Positions 1 to 13,090 of a stretch of 64,000 bases of DNA are shown here, in pieces (within the stretch, counting starts at the first letter, position 1; each line of letters begins with the position of its first letter). Made by a program: the position numbers and the translations under genes. The notes under the pieces are model-generated. The model was not told the origin of the DNA. It saw only the letters and a list, made by a program, of their open reading frames with translations, and did no database searches. The DNA is from Cantharellus purpuraceus (lineage: Eukaryota; Basidiomycota; Agaricomycetes; Cantharellales; Hydnaceae), in contig JALBUN010000023.1 in NCBI GenBank assembly GCA_025174535.1, forward strand, positions 868,001 to 932,000. Direction: 5' to 3'.

Positions 1-101
1 AACAATGATAAAATGGACTGGAGACTTTGTGTCGCTGACAAGATGGTTCGTGGCTCGCTACGAGGGAGTGGCTGGGGTATACAGACACACCTAGTCTCCA
101 G

Positions 102-3100
102 TCATGTGTCGTTGATCAAAGAGGCCAACTCCGAGAACACGGTCCGCATTGTGGGTCGCTGCCTAGGCGAGATGATCCAACACCTCTGACACAATGCCCA
201 GATCTCATTTGTAATAAGCTCCCAATCTAAAGATCGGGAAGGTATTGTGCCTCGTTTGACCATGAAAAGAACAGTAATATTGTTCCTCTCGTCATGGAAT
301 GGTTCATGGCCCGACAAGATCTCCTGCGCGTTCAAGTTAGGCGCATGATAAGAAATCACGATATCAGGCATCAGACTTGCCAGAACGGTCATTGCAAAAG
401 CCCAAACATCACTCTTTGCGCTGACATCCTCGCCGTCAATAAGTTCTGGCGATATCCAACGAAGAGTTCCCCTCAAATCGGCTGTTGTTGTCATACCTGA
501 GAGCAGGAGGACCTTCGACAGACCAAAATCACTAAGGCACGGACGACCAGAATCTTTAATCAATATATTTGCCTGGGTTTATGCTCAATCAGATAAGGCT
601 GCCTTCAAAGTGCAACTGTACGACTCACTCCTCGAAGATCCCCATGAATAATAGCCGGATCCTGCTCGTGCAGGAACGCCAGACCTTCTGCTATATCAAG
701 CAGCTGAAAGAAACTTAGTACGGTCGGGGAGAGTCAGCAGATATACTCACAATTCTGAGGCGGTCTGCTTCTGGATTGTTTTTAATATACTGGGTGAGAT
801 CACCGTTTGACATCCAGGGCGAGACCAATGACGGTAGCTGGTGGGGCCCCGAGGGAAGGTCATACGTGAAACCTAGGCAGTCAAGTACAATAGGATGGGA
901 GGAGACACGTGTCCAAGCCGAGTATTCGCGCCATAGTCGCTATTATGTTGTCTGTCATCAAATACCCTGAGTCGGCTCGGAATTTACTCACCTGAAGAAG
1001 TTTGTCTCTTTCGATTGTTCCCCGGCTTGAAAACGGTCTAATAGTCTTGACGGCAACTTTCCGATCACCAAAAAAACCCTCATGTATATCTGCGTTTCCC
1101 CCACATGTTATATGTTTGAAACAAGTTATGTGGCCGTCCAGACAATGTTTCGAGTTCCTGTTGAACAAATCTAGAGGAGACGCACTAGTCTGGGTGCAAT
1201 CGTCACTAGATTCTCGAGCAGAGTGAGGAATTTGGATGGGAGGATGAGTTTGGATGGGAGGAGGGGTTTGAATAGGAAGAGTTTGGAAAGGAGGGGTTTG
1301 GATAGGGGAAGGAGTTTGGATAGAGGAAGGAGTTTGGATAGGGGAAGGAGTTTGGATAGGAGGAGTTCGGATAGATGGAAGAGTTTGGATAGATGGAGGA
1401 ATTTGGATAGATGGAGGAGTTTGGATAGATGGAGGAGTTTGGATAGATGGAGGAATTTGGATAGATGGAGGAGTTTGGATAGATGGAGGAATTTGGATAG
1501 ATGGAGGAGTTTGGATAGATGGAGGAGTTTGGATAGATGGAGGAGTTTGGATAGATGGAGGAGCTTGGATAGGAGGAGCTTGGATAGGACTAGAAGGCTG
1601 GACAGGACTAGAAGGTTGCGGACGGCTGGGAGTTTGCACAACAATGTTAGGAGTTTGTACGGGGCCAGGAATTTGCACAGAAAGGTTAGGAGGTTGCACA
1701 TGGCCAGGAGTTTGCAGAGAGCTATGAGACTCTGTAAGGGAGAATATCGTATTTTGAAGTGTGGGGCGGGCAGGGGGTGCTGGTGTCGCATTGTTACGGC
1801 TTTGCGTAAAAGACTTACGAGGCACCGCTGAAGACCGACTCGTAGCGTTTGATCGTGGAGTGAAACCCGCATCGAGAAGTTCAACGTCATATGCATCGTA
1901 ACTCATCTGTTCTTCCTCAGCTAATTCAGCACTCCGAGCCTGTAGCTTCATATCATCAATTATGAATTCCGAAAGTTGAGCCTCCATCAAAAGCCGGACT
2001 CTGGAATGAGATACGAGATTGACAGGCTCAGTGCGATCGGGCTGGTAGCGAAGGACGTGGAGGATTTCTTTATGGACACGGCGATATATTTTAAAGTTGA
2101 TATGGTATGCTGTCCGAACGTTCTCGCTAAACTCGAATAAAATTTCGTTGGTTCGAATCCGCCTGAGATCACGTCCATGGACATCTGTTACCAGTTCGGT
2201 CAGTCAACGTAACTTGAGAGCTGACATCATCACTTACATAACCATGGGATACAACCGCGGTCGGGAGCACCTAAGGCTTCTCTATATGTTTTGTGATTGA
2301 GGAGAGGATCAATAAGCTCTTGCACTTCTTTGAAGATGCCGGTGTTCGGTGTGTTGCCGTACGTGCGCTTAAGACACATGATAGAGCCAGCCGTCACTCC
2401 CACTGCAAGAGCACAAGCAGATGAGAAGTTGCGAAGCCGTTTGCATTCCTGGACAAATGACTTGGCATACAAATGTGAAACATAAGTAGGTCGACTAACC
2501 TTGATAACGAGCAAAATAGTCCTCAAATGCTCAGCTCGTTTCGACTGGACTCTTGAGCTTAAAATGGCTGACTGCGCCCAGTAGGTGAGTTTCCTGTTCT
2601 CGGAAAGGAATAAAGAAACTGCATTGCATTGCTCCATTCCCTCCAGGTGGCAAATATAGTCGTGTCCTTTCAGCTGCCGGTATCGGTCGCCTTCGATTGA
2701 GGTGAGAAGCTCAGCAAAGGCTTGAGGGCCAATGTCTAGAAGCGCAAAAGGAGATTGTGATCTAGAGGATAATGGAGATAACGCGTGGGGCACCGTGAAG
2801 GGTCGGATCAAATTAAACTGTAGTTCATCACAGATTATCAGCAATGGAAGGTATCGCACACAAGCAAGATTCACGTTTTTGTCGATCAAAGATATCAATT
2901 TTTGAGGCGAGGAGAAAAACGATGACGGCTGCACGGAAGTAGCAAACTTTCGCATTGCTTGGAGAAGTGCGAAATTTGTTGCCTCCACGTAATTGTCATC
3001 CAGCCAAAGTTCCAGGACAACAAAAATCCTACACGACGATAAATCAGAGGGACGGCGTTGCATAATAACGAGATTTGACTCACGCGTATTGAACATTAGC

Positions 3101-3766
3101 GCGCTGCTCCGCAGTAAGCGATAGAGACACTTCGAATTGTTCAAGCAGAAGCCGTAGCACCTCCCCGCCGCTTGTAAACGCTCGATACGACATCAAGAAT
3201 GTCTGCCTAAAGGCATTATCGACCTTCCAATCTATTGGCCCAACATACATTATCAGCTTTTGCTTGACTTGGGGTTGCGAGGACAAACCTCCGGAACCAA
3301 CAACTAGTTCCTTTATCAAACCACGGAGAGTACCTGAGTTCACAAGTCCATCCGGTCCGTGCATGACAGAATCCTCCGTGGTGCTAACTGCCCCAGCTTG
3401 GAGGGTCGTAGTGCTTGAAGAACTGCCAGGAGCCTCTGATGAAGTGACCTCATTGAGGTGTTGGGATGAAGATGTTTGAGCAAATCCTGGAAGCTGGAAT
3501 GGAGACTCAGGCTCAGGCGTTGAAACTCGATCGAGTAGCCTAGCTATCAATAGTGTTATGTTCTGGTCCATGTCCCCGGCAACTTTGATCTCCGCTCTTT
3601 CACCAACTTGAAAGTGATGAAAAGTAGGATATCTTTCGGGTATACCCGTGGCAATGGTGGCCGCGCGGACTGGAACGAGATGGTCGTCCCGTAGAGAGTG
3701 ATGTACATCAAAAGTAGCGTTCCTACCACGAGGGTGTAGGGAAACCTTTCCATTTGTTGAAGGCAT
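102..3766 (-). CDS. RasGEF - repeat linker - TKL protein kinase fusion
   Basis: Multi-exon gene predicted to load GTP on a Ras-type GTPase and to phosphorylate proteins. From the N terminus there is a disordered Ser/Thr-rich stretch, a RasGEF N-terminal module (core FRQTFLMSYRAFTS, about 3260-3100), and a catalytic RasGEF (Cdc25) domain from about 3050 to 2070, containing YLPLLIICDELQFNLIRPF and SACALAVGVTAGSI. A short linker follows, then an array of PPSIQT hexapeptides (about 1600-1230), then a kinase domain. The kinase keeps the beta-3 lysine (VAVK), catalytic loop HGDLRGAN, DFG, and SPE of the APE motif, so it looks active. The glycine loop is poor (CGGNADIHEG). The Met at 3766 is the first good ATG in frame; an acceptor-like site just upstream (about 3852) leaves room for another 5' exon. 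Domain order is the reverse of the related gene at 18281-22882. Domain assignment is firm; exact splice sites are approximate. Confidence 0.8.
1223..1605 (-). repeat. 18-bp minisatellite coding for PPSIQT repeats
   Basis: Roughly twenty tandem, slightly diverged copies of an 18-bp unit (plus-strand form ggaggagtttggatagat). They encode the hexapeptide PPSIQT with I/T, S/P and L/P variants inside the RasGEF-kinase gene. The unit is a multiple of three, so copy-number change keeps the frame. Several other frames on both strands also stay open across it, producing long antisense open frames that are artefacts of the repeat. Confidence 0.9.
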
Positions 3767-5312
3767 GGAACGATTCAAGCGTAGTCGTTGTCTGGTTCTG
3801 CGAGAGAAGGGCACATCGGTTGTAGGACGTCGTCTAAGCACCAGTTGGTCCAAACACTAAAGAACCCCTAGGACAAAGCTAGTGGAGTCGGGGCAGCGGA
3901 GACGCGGAAGCTCAGAGGTGCCTAGGTGTCAATTTGACATGAAGGGTGCCAGGGCTTTATGATGCAGATGTTTCCCACATAAGCCACATTCCTGTGTAGT
4001 CCGCCATTGCATTTAGAGAGCGGCACAGGATGTGCAGTGCAGTACGAATCATTATCAGGACGAGTTGACACGAATAGGAGAGACCCGAAGCGACAGGGAT
4101 CCAACGGCTGGCCAGCGAAACGCCCATGATGATTATACTACTTGGTTTGTGCAGCCAGAAGTGTGCAGAATATCCGTCCGAATATAAGGCTTTCTATGTC
4201 CGATATCCGCACTTTCGTAGGTGCTACTTATGTAACTGATCAGATTGCGGCGCTAGTGGCACGGTGACCCAGATGAGTAGCTCAAGCCGACTGTGAGATA
4301 CTTCACTGTTCTAGTTGTCGAGCCTTCGCCCCCATTGCAGACGTTGCGTCTGTATCATCTCCCCCGACAGGCTAGGCTGTGTGAGAAGTACATTTTAAAA
4401 TATCAATGAAGTTTGACTATGCGGGATTCGCTGTTCAACACATCACCCCTGCTCGCACGATAACATCACGAGAACATTTGCGGACCAACGGTAAAGAATG
4501 GATGAAGCATGCAGTGCAGTGCATGACATGACTTGGATACCCAAGTTTGCAGCGCACCGCCACGGCATTAGATGTCATCATATGCCTACATAGCCTACAT
4601 AGTCGTGCCTCACAATTCGTTACTATACTGACGCCTTGTTTATATCCTTAAACAGCCGCGGAGTGATTGGCGCCAGGCATACTACAAAGTTCTTTGACCA
4701 AGTGTATATAGACTACTGTCAAAGTGTTCAAAATGCAGTACCAATGTGATCAATCAGGATGTTCTAGATCTGCTAATCTTCCATCCAAAGATAAGTACAA
4801 TTGATTGCCCTGTGTGCTAAATTTATTGAACTTTCTCTTCTGTGCCTTACTTGATCTGTGTATAGAGAATTTATCCCTCAAGTCAACACGCAAGACGATT
4901 CAGTCCTTGCGAATCGATTCACCATTGTTCTCTTTGCAAGACTTCCGACAAGGCGAAAGCAGGGTTAAAAGCTAGGAACGAGTCAGGACGCACTTTGTAG
5001 TCAAGGAGACTCTAGCGTGTTACCAGACTAATATTTATTGGCCGGACGATCCAACCATGCTTTGGGTAAATTCGATGGCCGCTTGCACCTCTCAATTGAG
5101 TCGCAATTCACTAGATGAAATTACTTATCGCGGTCCAAGTGATTGCGGATATTTTAGGTTGTGTTACCGATAATTGCAGTGATGAACTGCATTTATAACA
5201 GTAGAGAATATTACCGCAGTTACAATAAAAAAACATGTTTTATGCCTGATTCACTGCTAGAGCTGCAATCTTGTCCGTGTGAAGGTCAATATTTCTCAGA
5301 GAGAACTGTAAT
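3767..5312. other. Intergenic region, 1.5 kb
   Basis: Lies between the 5' end of the RasGEF-kinase gene and the 3' end of the glucosidase I gene, both on the minus strand. Open frames here are short and show no recognisable domain. The first few hundred bases probably hold the promoter and 5' untranslated exon of the RasGEF-kinase gene. No RNA gene or mobile element recognised. Confidence 0.6.
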
Positions 5313-8300
5313 CTAGTATGAGCCCAGTACATAAGGGAAATGACGGGCAGGCTCACTTAACGTCACCAATGACGTCCATCCCGTAAAAGGATGACTAACA
5401 ACTCAATTAAATAAAGGGAGAAAATAAACAAAGTTGAATTACCTCCTTCGCCCCTCTCCTGACAGGGCATCGTATTGCTCCCACACGTATCCAGTCCGTT
5501 CATATTCCTGTTTAGGTGTCGTTAATATGATTCATCCTGCGACAAGCCAATACATACCTTGTATACGTTTTCTATGATGTTCTCACGCAATTCTGTGTAG
5601 ATCTCCCTCGCACGAGCCTGATGCGGCCCTGGTTGCGCAGCATATGTCTGTGTCAATATGTCAGTACGAGGCAAAATGGCGTGCTTGGAAGGCTCATACG
5701 GTATACAGTGAACGCAAAACAAGGAAATTCATTTGAATCCATATAGGCCCTCGCCAGTAATTCTCCCCCTGGCCGAACAGAGGGTGGGAGGCAGAAAGAC
5801 TACGTATACCGTATTGTGACCATAAATGATCTGGAGAGCGCAGAAGGTCTAGGCTAGGTCTTAGGTGCGGCGAATCTGGTGACAGGAGGCCAAGCATGAA
5901 GGGAAAGAGGGACAGATAGCCCTTGTGACAGACATGGTATGACTCCTCTATTGAGTCACGGGGAATGAGCAATAAGGTGAAAAGGCAAATACCCATCTCA
6001 CGTACCTTCCTCATCAATATTTGCGTCACAATACATCTGCTCACGCTCACTCCAGTGCAGGTCTGAAGCCATATTATGAATTTATAAAGACTCCAATAAT
6101 CCGGATACGAGGACGGACCTTCTATGTTATCCAAGATGGCCTTTTCGATCTCCACAAAAGTTTCTTCGTCATCCTTTTCACCTACGAAATTCGCGATATC
6201 CCTCATAGTCCGTGTGAAGAAGCCCATCCACGAGATCAAATCCAAGTGAAGCTCCCCAGCGTGAGGTGGCCCGCGAGGGTAGTCATCCATGCCGCTGGTG
6301 AGAACGTGATCGGGTGAACGGCCCCTCCATCTGTAAGCTTCTGTCCTCGACCGTGCCTTCCGGGAATACTGTTTGATCTGGCCCCGCTGTGTACGTCGGA
6401 ACCAATCATAGTGACGCTTCAATGGTGGGTAAATGGATTTTAGATAAATAAGCGCCTCATCCGCCGTAGGCTGGTATGAAGAGCCGGATGATTCAAGAGC
6501 AAACATGGGTGCTTGTGCATCTTGCATTCCAAGTTCGTATAAAGGGTTTTGTGAAGAGGAACGCATCCGACCGATGATGGCTGTGATAGCCATGGTCAAC
6601 GTCGGCGGATTTGCGTATGTAGGATGTTGTGTAATAAATTGGGCCGGAACCTGTGGAGATTAGATACTGACCCACAACTACAATAGTCAACAATATACCT
6701 TGCTACGAGCTTCGTCTCCAAGAATCTGCTCTCGTGCTACCCACCCATCTTCGTCAATGAGGTTGATCCAATCGCGTAGAATCTCCAGGCTAATAAGAAT
6801 GTTTCAGCATTAAACTCGTTCTCCAATGTGATTCTTCACCTGAGCCCAGTGTCCCAAGCGCCAATGTGCAAAAGATGGAACCCTTCATCCCTGTGGTCAA
6901 CTAGTCAGATAACGCATTGGGGGGAGGGGGGGGTAAATATTCATGTTTCACCAATAGAATCCTCGAGGGAAAAAGCTACGACTTGGAGTTGCTGTCAAGA
7001 GCTCTTTTGGTTCTGTGTATCGTGCGGTTCCTCGTTGGCTGGTAAAAGCCCCATCTTCAACGAATTCTTCGTCCTCATCCCACTCATATGCAAACGCCCG
7101 GTCAATGATCGAATTTCCGTAAAAGTATCCGATGCCTCCCATCAAGTTCGATGTTATAGCTCTCGAAAAGGCAAGTTTTGAGGGACCTGCTGAAGGGGAT
7201 AATGGAAAGACGGACTCGAAGCGACGGCCGTAAGCATCTGTAAATGCCGGGATGCCGTGGTCAATTAGGGATGCTGTTTGCATGCCAATTAGTAGAAAGC
7301 AGAGGCGAGATAATACACCAACAATCCAATTTCTGTTTTGCACTACCGCTTTCGAAAAAAATATCAAATTGGAACTTCCCATCGAAAAGCTTTTGCACAG
7401 CGAAGAGGTTACTTTCAGAATAGACTTCGTTGGGTAGGTGAAGGACAAAGGATGGGTCGGGGGGTCCCTGTTCTTTTTGTTGGTAAGAGCTGACACTGGC
7501 TTGTGCGCCTTCTAATATCTTGGGCATGATGGCATCTACGTAACGCATTAAGGAACCTTTTTGCTATTAAGCAGCGAGTACTGACCTTTTGCTCGCCAGA
7601 TTTGTCCATCATCAAGACGAATACCCAAAAATTGCGTCCTTCCTAGCTTGTCACTGAAATCTTGTACATGGGAACCATCAAAGACGCCTGTGTTGCCAGG
7701 GTCTAAAACAGCAGATGCTCTGAAAAGGTAGAAGTGCCCTGTCTCAACTATCGCTTACCTTCTACAATCCTGATTTTGAAATCTCCAAGGTCTGGAGTTG
7801 ATCCTGAGAACGATATCTGACCTTCGAGGCCCTGTATCAGCAGTTGAAATTAGTTGCATAGACCAGACCCTAGGCATAAAGAATGCGGTACATTTCCATC
7901 TTCCTCATTGTTCAATTCCAGCATACCTAAGCCTTCTAGCCCGAAATAAGGAATAAACGATGTCCTCATGGGACGTTCTACGAATCATCGGTTGTGTCAA
8001 CGAATCATGAACATTAGGAACCACTAACCAGAGTACATAGGATTGCCCTTGATGCGTGCAGCCCAGCTGCCACCATTATCTCCACCCGCGACTTTCAACC
8101 ATTCAATGGTGATCTCCACATTGTTTTTTCCATCTTTGAGTACCTGAACACCTCCCTCCCTGGGATCGTGTGTAGTCCAAATATATGCGTCCAATCCATC
8201 ACCTTGATCACACTGGTGACGCGGCTCTAGAATAGGTAGAGGAAATGGGCACGGAGGTACCGCAGCAGATATAAGCATGACGAACGCATGAAGGACTGGA

Positions 8301-8478
8301 AGTCCTGAGTGCCAAACCACATGAGACCTGTCATTAAGGACTGGGGCAGACGAGGTCTAAGGCCGAAATAGAGACCAGGCCTCCATGTACCCCATATCAA
8401 AGAATTTGAGTTATTCGTAGCGGCGCTCGTGATAGTCGAAGAGAGCAATGGGAGTAGCGAAAGCCACAAACGACGCAT
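5313..8478 (-). CDS. CWH41: Mannosyl-oligosaccharide glucosidase (glucosidase I, GH63)
   Basis: ER glucosidase I, which removes the outermost alpha-1,2-glucose from the N-glycan precursor, the first trimming step of glycoprotein folding quality control. The protein starts with a short hydrophobic signal segment (MRRLWLSLLPLLSS), then the family hallmarks NSLIWGTWRPGLYFGLRPR and SLMTGLMWFG, followed by CDQGDGLDAY after the first intron. The catalytic half contains FPRGFYWDEGFH, TSGMDDYPRG and ENYWRGPIWIQMN, which are typical of GH63. The gene has many short introns. The last exon (5313-5394) was placed by joining a 48-nt intron, restoring the conserved tail SHPFTGWTSLVTL; without that splice the protein would stop at 5439. 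ATG at 8478 gives the signal sequence directly. No missing catalytic segment seen. Confidence 0.92.
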
Positions 8479-9096
8479 TTTCGCGACGTGGCAAGAAGAA
8501 TCGGCGCAAAGTCAACACCAGATTAAGCACACGTATAATACTTCCGTGGCGCTCGACCGCTTGCATACCTTTTGATCAATCTGCTCATGGAATTTTTGGG
8601 AACACAATACTGTGCAAAGTGTAGATAAAAATATTGAATATTGTGATAAAATATCCTGGTCACCTCGTCCAGACTGTTTGCAGGACGATGCACGCAGAGT
8701 CTCTTTCACACTTGGAATAAGCGAAAAGGACTAGGCATTTGGTATCCGGGCCCTATATATCTACTAGACTATCTATCTAGCGAAATTCTCAAAGAAGCAC
8801 AGTACTCGGACAAACCCTTGGTCGGCATACTCCTCACAGGTTGTATGTTCATCATGTGCTTGTAGCACCGCGCTCAGTCTCGCTGAATGCCCAAGTAGAT
8901 ATGCGACACTGTCACTATAGTATCCATCTACAGTATATATGGCGTTTTTCCTACATTTCAGTCAGGCTGGTGTATTGCAGTCGCTCCCTCATAATTTGGA
9001 TAGTATTCTAACGCTCCTTTATATTGCGCAGTAATAAGGGAGACTAGAGTTGAAAATACTGTAGGTCGACCGTTAGAAAAGAAACTGTGAGGTACA

Positions 9097-9130
9097 AACC
9101 TCAGTCTTGTAAAAAGCGAAGACTGAGGTT
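9097..9130. repeat. Perfect 12-bp inverted repeat (hairpin)
   Basis: AACCTCAGTCTT at 9097-9108 and its exact reverse complement at 9119-9130, separated by a 10-nt loop and followed by an A-rich run (9131-9150). It sits about 620 bp upstream of the glucosidase I start. Function unknown. Confidence 0.85.
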
Positions 9131-9884
9131 CAAAAGAAAAAAAAATTCCTTTATATCCCGCGTCTAATCCAAGTAGCGACTCAGCACCAACATGGGTGTT
9201 TGTGGACCATCATGTATCCATAAACGCGCTCCCGCGTTTCCGACAACACTTTATAGTCTTTTTTATCTAGTTTCCGCTGCGCCATACTTCGCGACAAATG
9301 AGAATTGTCTTGTAAAATGCACAATAGGATTACCAACCTGTACTTATATCCAGACAAACCCTCAGTTCTCGATAAGACTGATAAAAACACTCGATAAGAT
9401 TCCTCTCTTATATACCTGCTCGGCGACATCTCCATAAGCAGTTGATACCGCAACAGAGAACGCTTCCGCATTAAGATTGTGGTTGTGGACCGCCGTGGAC
9501 TCAACGTGTCTCTCTCCAACACCACTTTGACTGAAGAAAGTTCTCCAGACGACAGCCTTCAAGCTTCATGCACCCAGCCTCGATCCTCGACTAGTCCTTC
9601 AGGCTTCTCTTTCACGTTCATGAGTCCACCCACTCAGCCAACGTTACCGGTATACCTGCGGCCTATCCAACCAGCCGTTCATTTTATCCTACGCTCACAT
9701 TCGTCCGGTAGGGTAAGTTAAGGCAAACGTGTCCTTCGATTGGTTTATATGTATGAAGAGTGAGTTAGGTAGTCCCCACAGCAGACCATCTGGGTCAGTG
9801 GCACCATACGGGATTCAGTTTCCTGTCGTTAGGATGCTTCTCAATCTACAGTCTCCTTATGCCATAACCTGGGAAACGTAATTC

Positions 9885-10960
9885 TCAAATCCCGTCGTAT
9901 CTAGAGCACCCGACGAAAAGTCTGGCATAGATGCGTAAGCGATTGTTCAAATACCATAAGCCGTGGACTTCGACCTTAAGGCTTTCAGCTGGGGACAGAT
10001 AGCCTTTGGTGTCATAACAAAATCGCGGTAATAACAGTATCGTAGGAGCGGTGGGTATGTTAGTGCTATAGCATATCGTGGGACTCAAAGGAAGCAAACA
10101 AATCCCTTGCATGTAGAGAAGGTAGCACTGGCAAGGTACACTCCATTTCTATCCGGTTGACGCCAGCCAGGAGGCGTAGCAGCCATAAACGGCAATCTGG
10201 TTATCATTGGATGGTTGAACCAGGGGCAAAACATTGGCTTCATTAAGCTTGACGTGGATGTTGAAACAGACGTAGAAGGTGAGGGACTAAAGTCACTATA
10301 CTCACGGCCTTGTCGGCAGATACTCACTGCAGCCAGAGAAAGGGCGCTCTGCAGGTGGAGCCATTGACTGGATGAGATGATGTTTATTCTTCCTACAAAC
10401 TTGCGACTTGAGAGAAGGTCCTTGCGAGAAACAACTAAGGAGCACCGCTAGCACTGCCATTTTGGGTTACTATCATCCCGGTCTTTATGTGACGCTCCAG
10501 GAATGTAAGACGACCACAGGTTGTCCCGTATTGCGCCCATGTAAATGTGCCGGGATCCGAGGTGCTAGCGTTCTTGACAGAACGTCAGCAGATGCAAGCT
10601 CAACGGTAATCCTTATCATTGTCATTAGCGACGTCACTCTCGTCGTATCTGTAGGGAACATGAGCTCTTCACGAAGTGTGCACGTTCGCCTGGGTGGCCC
10701 CACTTGTGAAGCGACGTCCGACTGGGGAGGAGCAATCGGACTCTCGCTCCTCCGTGCCGGCTGTGCTGCCGCCCGCTGCCTAAGATGCCTCGGAACAGGA
10801 GAGCAGGGAGCCGACTCGTGGGAGGAATCCTTCGGAACAAGGCTTGAACTTCCAAGGGTCCCCTCCGTGAGCGTTACAGAGAATCTTTCAAAGTCAAGCC
10901 TCGAAGGCGAGCGCCAAGTCGACAGGCTGGCCGGAGAGCCAGAGAAACAATTACATGGAA
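9885..10960 (-). other. Weak, unassigned coding signal
   Basis: On the minus strand several short open frames look mildly protein-like. One is a Ser/Pro/Arg-rich stretch around 10900-10485. Another is a Ser/Thr-rich one around 10320-10085, followed by a short frame to 9885. They could be exons of one small gene, but I could not connect them with convincing splice sites. The plus strand is also open over 10408-11124, so the signal may be compositional (the stretch is GC-richer than its surroundings). No family recognised. Confidence 0.2.
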
Positions 10961-13090
10961 GCCTAACTTCACAAGTTGGTTTGAATATGTTCCGGTCAGA
11001 CCGTTTGAGAATTTATATTATCAGCCGGCTTACCTGTTCTTGTTCTTTGAAATTTCAATCACTAAAGCTGCTACTAAACAACGGCAAGCAGGTCCCCTTC
11101 CTCGGAGGCGCCAGTTCCAACTAGCCCCCCTCTCACTCCTTTTCGTGTGAGTAGAATGTAGACTCTGTACGTACTCTGTTATAGGCACTGCCCTATTTGT
11201 GCATACTTTTTTAATACTCAGGCTGCCCAATTGTGGACATTGAATCCTCTTTTCGTAATCTATTGCATTCCGTAGTAGATCAATGCTACCTTGGTAACAG
11301 AGCGCATGACTATGTATATTGATCAATGAAAGAACTCATCGAATAAGGATATCTCCTTGTCTTCGACCTATACTATGTAACTGGGTCGATCGCCGTTATC
11401 TAAGACATGCAGAAGTTGATGCCCGGCGACAACCATTGGGACATTAAAACTGATAGGCCCATAGATGCGTGAGTATCCAACTCTAGGTTCTCAGACACCT
11501 TGCCAAAATGATACCGGGGACGATGGCATCGCGCGGGATGGCAACATATAATGGGGACGAGGTTCTGCGACAGCAAGAGTTCCGATCTTTTTTGATGAAG
11601 TTATTGAACTCGTTCAGAAGCCTCGAGGTCATTAGCAGACTCAAATGTTTCCTTAAGCATGATTGCGAATGGACAATTTTGTATAGGTGGACAAGATAGG
11701 GATTGGCAACGGTATGGCAACCTTATGAATGAAGTTTTTGCCTTAAGGTGACACGGGTGGCGCATTTCGTCAATCGTGGACGTCAGAGAAGGCGATGTCT
11801 AGTCAAATTTCGCGACGAAGTACGACGGCGTCAAAAAGACTTACTAATGTACCCAGTCAGAATCAGGGAGCTCAGGAAACACAATACAGCACCGGGATCA
11901 TTTCGTTTTAGAAGGGAGAAGCAAATTCTGCATTTCGGCGAAGGCTTCCAGCCATTCCGTTAGATGGGGATTCAAAATAGAGATACGCCATGACACATTT
12001 ACCTGCTGAGAATTACCTTCAGCCCAATGTGCCTGAGGAAAAAATGGCACAGAAGATCCAAAGCGTCAGGTTTCCTTGTCGTGGTAATTCATGTGTCAGA
12101 ATGATCCCGAAGGTGTGGAGAGGGACCAAAGCAGCCGCCTGCAACATAACTAGGTATTATTCGAAGTCGCTGGGTGCATTCCAGCAAGGGAGGTGGGACG
12201 GTGGAGGAGTTTACTGATACAGCTAGCTACGACTCTAGCAGAAGTGTTCCGCCTACCGAAGATTCGAGATCACTGGTGCTGCTATTTGTCTAGATATATA
12301 TAAGAACCATTGACCAGGATGTCAGTCAACAGTTCCGCTGGTGGAAGACGTATCGGCTCTCTGTAGAAGAGGTATATTTGCAACCCGGCGAGAAGCTGAG
12401 CGATTATAAATTCCCTGTACACAAATAATTTCTTGGCTAGTTTGGAGCCCCAGGATAATTAAGATATGTTTAGAGAACTGAACCGATGGGATGGGCGATA
12501 AGTTGACGGTGCACAACTCACTCGTCGTTATGCTTATGTTAATCGCTGATGAAAGTGTGTCAGGTTATCCAGAAATTGATGCCGCACGCGGCGCTCAGAC
12601 CAAAAATGAGTAATAAAGTAAGAGAGACAGGGTGCATCTGCCAAGACCTTGGACATACAGCGGATCAAACATGCCGCCGTCGAAGGAGCTCCAGATACAG
12701 CTTGAAGAAATCACTGAGTTGCTGTCGTGGACATGAGTTTGATGTCAACGCGATTCTTGCTATTCGCATGGACGTTGGCAATTGTGGGAAGTGAATTTGT
12801 AGCTTGGGATGGCCAACATCAAGAGCAAAACGGTATGGCGAAGATCAAGGCTTATAGCAATTGAGGTTAGCACTGCTATACCTTCGGCGTATTTGGCTTT
12901 GTTGACACCAGCTCGTGCGCGTGACCGTTCAGACTGTCCCTCTCGCTTTCCCTTACTCCACTTCCTACTCCCGCTTTCCTGCTCAGCTTTATTGCCCAGT
13001 ACCGACGCATTCTCCTTTCTCATTACCGCCCAGTTTCCAATAGTCCCTGTCCTTGTTACTGCTTTCAGAACGACCTTCCACGTTTGTTGG

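Larger units (their letters stand above)
8479..13090. other. Gene-poor region, 4.6 kb
   Basis: A long interval between glucosidase I and GSK-3, with no gene I can identify. It holds a perfect 12-bp inverted repeat (9097-9130), weak and conflicting open frames on both strands around 9.4-11.1 kb, and a pyrimidine-rich stretch just before the GSK-3 start (about 12940-13090) that fits a fungal 5' leader. A TATA-like sequence at 12293-12301 has no evident gene next to it. The region may hold decayed genes, a long non-coding transcript or an unrecognised lineage-specific gene. Confidence 0.5.

Noticed and set aside
1171..1896. Long open frames of 200-240 codons overlapping the RasGEF-kinase gene in other frames
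   Set aside because: They arise because an 18-bp repeat keeps all frames open; the products are simple repeats such as LHLSKL or SLDRWR without domains.
2140..2172. Sequence resembling a tRNA T-arm (GGTTCGAATCC)
   Set aside because: The flanking bases do not form the five-pair stem, there is no acceptor or anticodon arm, and it lies in the RasGEF coding exon.
10408..11124. 238-codon open frame on the plus strand as a gene
   Set aside because: No recognisable domain, composition rather than codon structure seems to keep it open, and the opposite strand is also open. Kept only as a weak signal.
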